NCBI GenBank assembly: GCA_034509425.1
Contig: JAVTVJ010001249.1
Location: 1-64,000, forward strand
DNA from: Eopsaltria australis
Lineage: Eukaryota; Chordata; Aves; Passeriformes; Petroicidae
DNA length: 64,000 nt
Direction of reading: 5' to 3'
How positions within the stretch are numbered: position 1 is the first letter of the stretch; each line of letters starts with the position of its first letter. Under the pieces are notes generated by a model. That model did no database searches and was not told the origin of the DNA. It saw only the letters and a program-made list of their open reading frames with translations. The position numbers and the translations under genes were made by a program. Of this stretch, positions 27,191-64,000 are shown one piece after another.

Positions 27191-28784
27191 TAATATTTCC
27201 TCTGTTTTTCTTGTTTACCATATTTCTGTTGCACAAACGAATATCAGTAAGTTTTATGGAGAATTGGTTCACCACACTTCCTTTCATTCTTTTCTTCATA
27301 TATATTTCCATCTGTACTTTCTAGCACGTTCATTTTCATTTAGAAAAGAGAAGAAAAGTAAACTTTGATTCTCGTTCTTGTGGTAATAAGAATTAAGCAA
27401 GTAATATTAAGGAGTCTGACCATTTGCCAAAGAAACTGCAGTTCATGTTTAACAATGCTGTCTAGGATTTCTCTATAGAGGGAGACTAGTCATTATTGCT
27501 CCAACGCCACTTTGAAATTCGTAGGCATTTAAATTTAACTGCAGACATCAGAGAAATAGTTTAATTTCTTGTATTATATATGCACAATACTGCTCCAATG
27601 TGCAGTAGCCACCAAGCACAGAATTCAGTGTCCTAAGATAAAGGGTTCATCTGTATGCTAGAGAATTTTGACAAAATAAAACTGTGTTTAGAGTGTATGT
27701 GTCAAGACTTCCTAGCTAAAATTTCAGAATTTCAGTAGCACTTTTGGGGTGGTGTAAAGGAACACATTTACACTAGCTTTAAAAAATTACCTAACTCCAC
27801 TGAATTTAAAGATGACATTAAGTTTACAGTATAATACAATAATAGAGATGCATACTAGAAGCCTAAAACATTTAACAGTTTGTACTGGGGGAAGCTGTAC
27901 ACCAAGTAGTAGACTATTTTTTAAAAACATAAGAAATATGAAGCCAGTACACTGACAGGAAGGTACCTGCAGGGAGCACCACCTCAGCTTTGCTACATCT
28001 GAAGATGCAGTTTGCCATTCTCGAAGTTCAGCTGAATCAATTTTAGAGCTGAATGACATTCTTGTCTTTTAAAACCCAAATCAGTTTTACCTGCCACATT
28101 TAACTCTTGTGTAGCCATGGTTCTCTCAACTTTGTTTCATTGTACTATTCCTAGAAATTTCAAGTTATCAAATTCATAGGTTATCAAATGCATTTTAGAC
28201 TTAAAATTAACTTTAGAGTTGCCACTTACCTGTTGGCTATTAAAAACACAGCTTTCCTATTAAAGGTAGACGCCAGTTTGAACGTTAGATGTGTACAGAG
28301 ATTTTCAACACTTTCATTACTGTTAGCATGTGCATACGAAGCACATGGGGAAAAAATATTCATTAACTTTTCCCTTTGAAGCATATTCTAGCTCATTAAT
28401 AATAATAATCATTGGTACCTACAATTGTAAGTTTCTGTTATTCGAGAACTTTCTCATGAAGGTGTTTCTCAGTGTCCAGTGTCCAATAAGAGTTCACCCT
28501 TTTACCAGGCTATGAAACCAGCACAGCTGATTTTGCCCTTTGCTCCGTATCATTGTATTATCTAATATCTTAAGGAGGCTGCTATTGGAAAGGTTTTTTC
28601 CAATTACAAACATGTCAATGCAGAAAATGCCTCTGACTGAAACTTCTTCTGAGTAATACAAACCAAGGCTTATATAAGCCTTAACAATGATTAAAATTAG
28701 AGAATATTGAAAAACAGTAAAAAACTTCTGCTGAATAAATTGCCCACTTTTTTTTTTGTGCATTTACTTCATTACTTGTACAAC

Positions 28785-31383
28785 CATCAATGGGTGGCTA
28801 CAAGGTTTCAAAAGGTACAGGGGAGGCAGCAGAGGAAGTGCAATAGCTGTCTGCATCAGGGAGTGTTTTGACTGCATACAGCTCAAGGTGATGATGGGGT
28901 TGTACCTCAATGGGTAAGAGTCAGGGGGCTAACAACACAAACATCTTGGTGGAAGTCTACTACAGACCACCCAACCAAGATGAAGAGGCAGACAAAATAT
29001 TCCATGAGCAGTTGGGAGAAATAATCTCATGACCACTGGACCTTGTCCTTATGAAAGGCTTTAATTTCCCAGATGTCTACTGGCAACTAAACATGGCAAA
29101 GAGAAGGCAGCCTAGAAGTTCCCGGAATGAATGGACAATAACCTCCTGACACAGCTGGTAAGAGTCTACCAGGAATGAGGTCCTGCTAGACCTGCAGTTT
29201 ACAAACAGAGAAGAGCTGGTGGGAGATGTGATGGAAGGAGATTGTCTTGGACACAATGACCATGAAATGATAAAGTTTTTAATTCTTGGTAAAGGAAGGG
29301 AGTCAACAAAACCTCCACCTTGGACATTTGGAGGGCCAACTCTGGCCTATTCAGGACACTGGTTTGAGGAGTCCCCCGCACAGTCCTGAAGGCTCAGTAG
29401 CAGACCATCTCTGTGGGTTGAAAAACAAGATGGTAGGGAAGAAGAGTGGCCTGGCTGAACTGGGAGCTTTCACAGGAACTCAGTGAGGAGGGAAGAGTTT
29501 ATTAGCCTTGGAAAAAGGGACAGACACCTCTTGAAAAGTACAAGGATGTGATGAGGTCACGTAGAGACAACTAGAAAAGTGGAAGTTCAATTACAACTCG
29601 TCACTGCTGTGAAAGACAATAAAAATTGTTTTTATAAATACATCAACAACAAGAGGAGGGCCAAGGAAAATCTCCATGTTTTATTGGAGACAGGGGAACA
29701 TTGTCACCAAGGCTAAAGAAAAGGCTGAGGTACTCAATGCCTTCTTTGCCTCAGTCAGAAAGTTGTTCCACAGCAACCAGTCCCCTGGTAGACAGTCATC
29801 TGGTAGACAGGGACAGGGAGTAGAAAAGATCCTCTGTAATCCAGGGGGAAGTAGTTAGTGGCTCGCTGTGTCACTTAGACACTCAGTCTGCGGAGCCAGA
29901 TGGGATTCATCCAAGGCAGGGTAAGGGAGCTGCTGGAAGAATGCACCAAGCTGCTCCCCATGATTTATCACCAGTCCTGGGGGAAACTGGGGAGGTCCCA
30001 GAGGACCAGAAGTTGGCCAGTGTCATGCCCATCAGCAAGAAGTGTCAGGGAACTACAGGTCTGTCAGCCTGTCAGTCCTGACCTCAGTGCCAGGAAAGAT
30101 TACTGGATAGATATGATCACACAGCGCATACAGGACAACCAGGAGATCAGGCCCAGCCAGCAGGGGTTTGTAGAAGATAGGTCCTGCTTGACCAACACGA
30201 TCTTCTTTAATGAACATCCATGGACTGGACACAGGAAAAGCTGTTCATGTTGTCTGCCTGGACTTCAAAAGCCTTTGATATTGCCTCTCACAACATTCTC
30301 TTGGAGAAAACAGTAGCTCACGGCTTGGACAGACACACTGTTCGCTGTGCAAAAAATCATCTGTATGGCTGAGCCCAAAGAGTGGTGGTGGATGGAATTA
30401 CATGCAGATGATGGCCATTAACAACTAGTGCTCCCCAGAGATCAGTACTGGGGCCAGTTCTGCTTTAATAGCTTTATCAGTCATCTAGACAAGGGGATTG
30501 AGTGCATCCTCAGCCAGTTTGCAGAGGACACCCAGTTGGGTGAGAGTGTTGATCTGCTGGAGGGCAGGAAGGCTCTGCAGAGGGATCTGGACAGGCTGGA
30601 TCAATGGGCCAGGGCCAGTGCTGTGAGCTTCAACAAGGCCCAGTGCTGGCTCCTGCTCTTGGGTCACAACAACCCCAGGCAGTGCCACAGGCTGGGGCAG
30701 AGTGGCTGCAAAGCTGCCCAGAGGAAAAGGAGTTGGGGGTGTTGGTGACAGCAGCTGAACATGAGCCAGGGTGTGCCCAGGTGGCCGAGAAGGCCAATGG
30801 CATCCTGGCCTGTACCAGCAATAGTGTGGCCAGCAGGAGCAGGGCAGGGATTGTTTCCATGAGGCCACACTTCAAATCCTGTGTTCAGTTCTGGGTCCCT
30901 CACTACAGGAAAGACACTGAAGTGCTGGAGCAAGACCAGAGAAGGGCAGTGAAGTTGGTGAAGGCTCTTGAGCACAAGTCCTGTGAGGAGTGGTTGAGAG
31001 AGCTGAGAGTGTTTAGGCTGGAGAAAAGGAGGCTCAAGGGGAGACCTTATCACTCTCTACAACTGCCTGAAAGGAGCTACTTGTAGTGAGATGGGGGTCA
31101 GTCTCTTCTCCCAGGCAACAAATGACAGAATAAGAGAACACAGGCTCAAGCTGCACCAGGGGAAGTTCAGGTTGGACATCAGGAAGAATTTTTCACTGAA
31201 AGGGTAGTCAGGCATTGGAAGGACAGCCCAGGGAAGCAGTAGAGTCACCATCTGTTGATGCATTCAAGAAACGACTGGATGTGGCACTTATTACTATGGT
31301 ATAGTTGGTAAAGTGGTCTTCAGCCACTTGGACAGAGTGATCTTGGAATTTTTTTCTAACATTATAGAATCTATGATTCTATG
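28785..31383 (+). mobile_element. CR1 LINE, 5'-truncated, 2.6 kb, degraded
   Basis: This holds broken pieces of CR1 ORF2. The endonuclease end is near 28860-29280 and the linker near 29300-29760, which includes GNIVTKAKEKAEVLNAFFAS. Reverse transcriptase lies near 29900-30600, with RPSQQGFVEDRSCLTN and QFAEDTQLGESVDLL, and the C-terminal region follows to 31085. Frameshifts and stops break it throughout, so it is dead. The 3' end carries the typical TCTATGATTCTATG tail. The metal-binding FADD box reads FAED here. CR1 is the main LINE of birds. Confidence 0.93.
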
Positions 31384-31903
31384 TTGTACACAAAGAAAAG
31401 GAAGACATGCACACTACAGAACAAGATTTCAGTCTAAAATATCTTGTTATATACACCTCAAACAATTGCTTTATTTTCTTGTAGTACAAGTTTTCTGCTT
31501 AGATTTAAGTTGAGAAAAATTGAACTTGTTTCTTTAAACTTTGAGGTTTCACTATTTATGTTTCTTTCCAGGTACCAAAATTCCTAGTTAAAGTAAAGTG
31601 CATTCACAAAGAGTAGAGTTTAAAGGAGATTTAAGAGTAGAAGCCAGTTGTCTTCACATATATTAACCTTATTGTATGTACCTTCAACTTAAAAATATCC
31701 ACAAACAGAACTGGTTTTGAAGAGCAATAAATACATTAAGCTGCAAACAAAACTCACGACTGAGAGGAATTTATATTGCTGGAAGTATAATACCTACTAT
31801 CAAAACAACAACTATAAATCAAATTTGAATGGCAGCTTAATATATTACCTCATCAACTTCTTTAAATTCTCACGAAGAAATAATCACAGGAAATATTTCC
31901 TTA

Positions 31904-62851
<30,948 letters not shown>

Positions 62852-64000
62852 CTGCAGAGAAAGAGGTAGGCAAAGGTTCATCACCATCTTTCAACAACCA
62901 CAATCTCCACAGGAGGACTATGCTTCTGAACCTCCAAGACGAAGTCACTTTATTTCAAATTCTCTGAAACAGGAATTACCAGTTGTCCTGAATTCTTAGT
63001 TTCATGACTAATCGTATCATGGAAACCTCCTACCTGACAGCTACAGTAACTAAAGTTATCCACCAACCCATACAACTGCTTCAGTAAATCAGGCCATCTA
63101 CCGACCGTCCTTAGGCTGAGCCCCTCCCGTTTATTTCTCTTCCATAGAAAAAGACACATATGGAAAAGCCACACAATTAACAAGTATTTATTGTTTTCCT
63201 GCCTCACTACCAGCTCTGCAAAGACTCAGATTTAAAACCTGTACAAGCCTGTCTCAGAACAATGCAAACTAACTCAGCCATGCAGCCCTCACAGGCAAAA
63301 CCAGTACTTTCTTCTCTTCTTCCTGGCCCAGGAAAACCTTTCAAGAAAAGCTGTTTCAAACAGCTGATACAAAAAATTCTACAATGTATAGAAAATAAAT
63401 ATTTAAGGGAACTTCTCTTTTTACTCCTTTACAACAGTACAAGATACATAGCACACACTTACATGCTTAAATATACTTACGTAAATACTTTTGAAAGGTT
63501 ACTCATGTAACCTTTCAAAATCTTGCGGGAGCACAACACAAACAAACTACCATAGAAACTACCATCTATCAACAGCTTTGCCTCAGGATCCTTTGTCAGA
63601 CCTCTGAGTACTTCCATATTTAGGTCTTCAGAAAAGAAAACTTACTCCCCCATTACTGCAACTCTGAGAACTAAAGTTTTGTAGTAGATCTGCCAGCATG
63701 CTACACTTGAACAACTGGAAAGAAAATCCATACATACAGCACTGACACCAAGCACATTTACATTATGTAATAATTCTGAACAGTGAAAAAAAAAAATTAG
63801 CAAAACACATCTTAACCAAAGCATTCTTAGCAACAGAGTTGTTTTAATTATTTTTCATGATAGCTCCAGAAATCAGATTGTATTTCTTTTTGGCACTGAG
63901 TAACATGCGCACATGAACTCCTGGATTACAGGATGCAGATACACCCCTATTTCCCAGAGGTCAAGTAGAGAAGCACTTTGGTTCAGTGGTGAGCTGCAAA
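62852..64000 (-). other. KDM4C: KDM4C intron, partial (right edge)
   Basis: No upstream KDM4C exon (the JmjN to JmjC linker) is seen here. The sequence is unremarkable apart from a perfect 14-bp inverted repeat at 63489-63520. Confidence 0.85.
63489..63520. repeat. Perfect hairpin, 14-bp stem, 4-base loop
   Basis: TTTTGAAAGGTTAC is followed by the loop TCAT and the exact complement GTAACCTTTCAAAA. There is no run of T's suited to a transcription terminator function in this context, and no known small RNA is recognised. Confidence 0.9.

Noticed and set aside
30604..31086. 160-codon and overlapping frames on both strands
   Set aside because: These are pieces and shadows of the dead CR1 ORF2; annotated as one mobile element.

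Overview
This window is vertebrate nuclear DNA, most likely from a bird and probably a songbird. It is AT-rich, mostly non-coding, and carries chicken-repeat-1 (CR1) LINEs ending in the typical ATTCTATG-like tail. It also carries several long terminal repeats (LTRs) of the kinds common in passerine genomes, and no primate- or rodent-type SINEs. KDM4C lies on the Z chromosome in birds, so a Z location is likely, but that is inference.

One gene is clearly present: KDM4C (JMJD2C), a histone H3 lysine-9/lysine-36 demethylase, on the minus strand. Five internal exons are found at 62737-62851, 54425-54618, 44982-45031, 37079-37182 and 31928-32065, in transcription order. They join in frame into 200 uninterrupted codons matching residues 106-305 of KDM4A numbering, which is most of the catalytic JmjC domain. 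All the iron and 2-oxoglutarate contacts and the first two zinc ligands are present. The JmjN-coding exons lie beyond the right edge. The exon with the last two zinc ligands, and the PHD and Tudor exons, lie beyond the left edge, so the intron at the left is longer than 31.9 kb. One intron appears to use a GC rather than GT donor.

Layout: 1-256 is the 3' end of an LTR. From 257 to 31927 is the long intron. It holds simple repeats, two old MIR-like fragments, a ~1 kb inverted duplication (12111-13080 and 25974-27127), two LTRs of one family (22885-23429, 24421-24995) and a 2.6 kb degraded CR1 (about 28785-31383). The 32-37 kb intron holds an LTR split by insertion of another. The 37-45 kb intron holds one LTR and a short exon-like open stretch. 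The 45-54 kb intron holds a 1.5 kb solo LTR with clean target-site duplications. The 54.6-62.7 kb intron holds a minus-strand CR1 fragment. The right end is more intron.

I see no new gene system. The best leads are the high-identity inverted duplication with a divergent core, the GC-AG intron, two substitutions in usually conserved KDM4 positions, the nested LTR insertion, and two unexplained exon-like open stretches.
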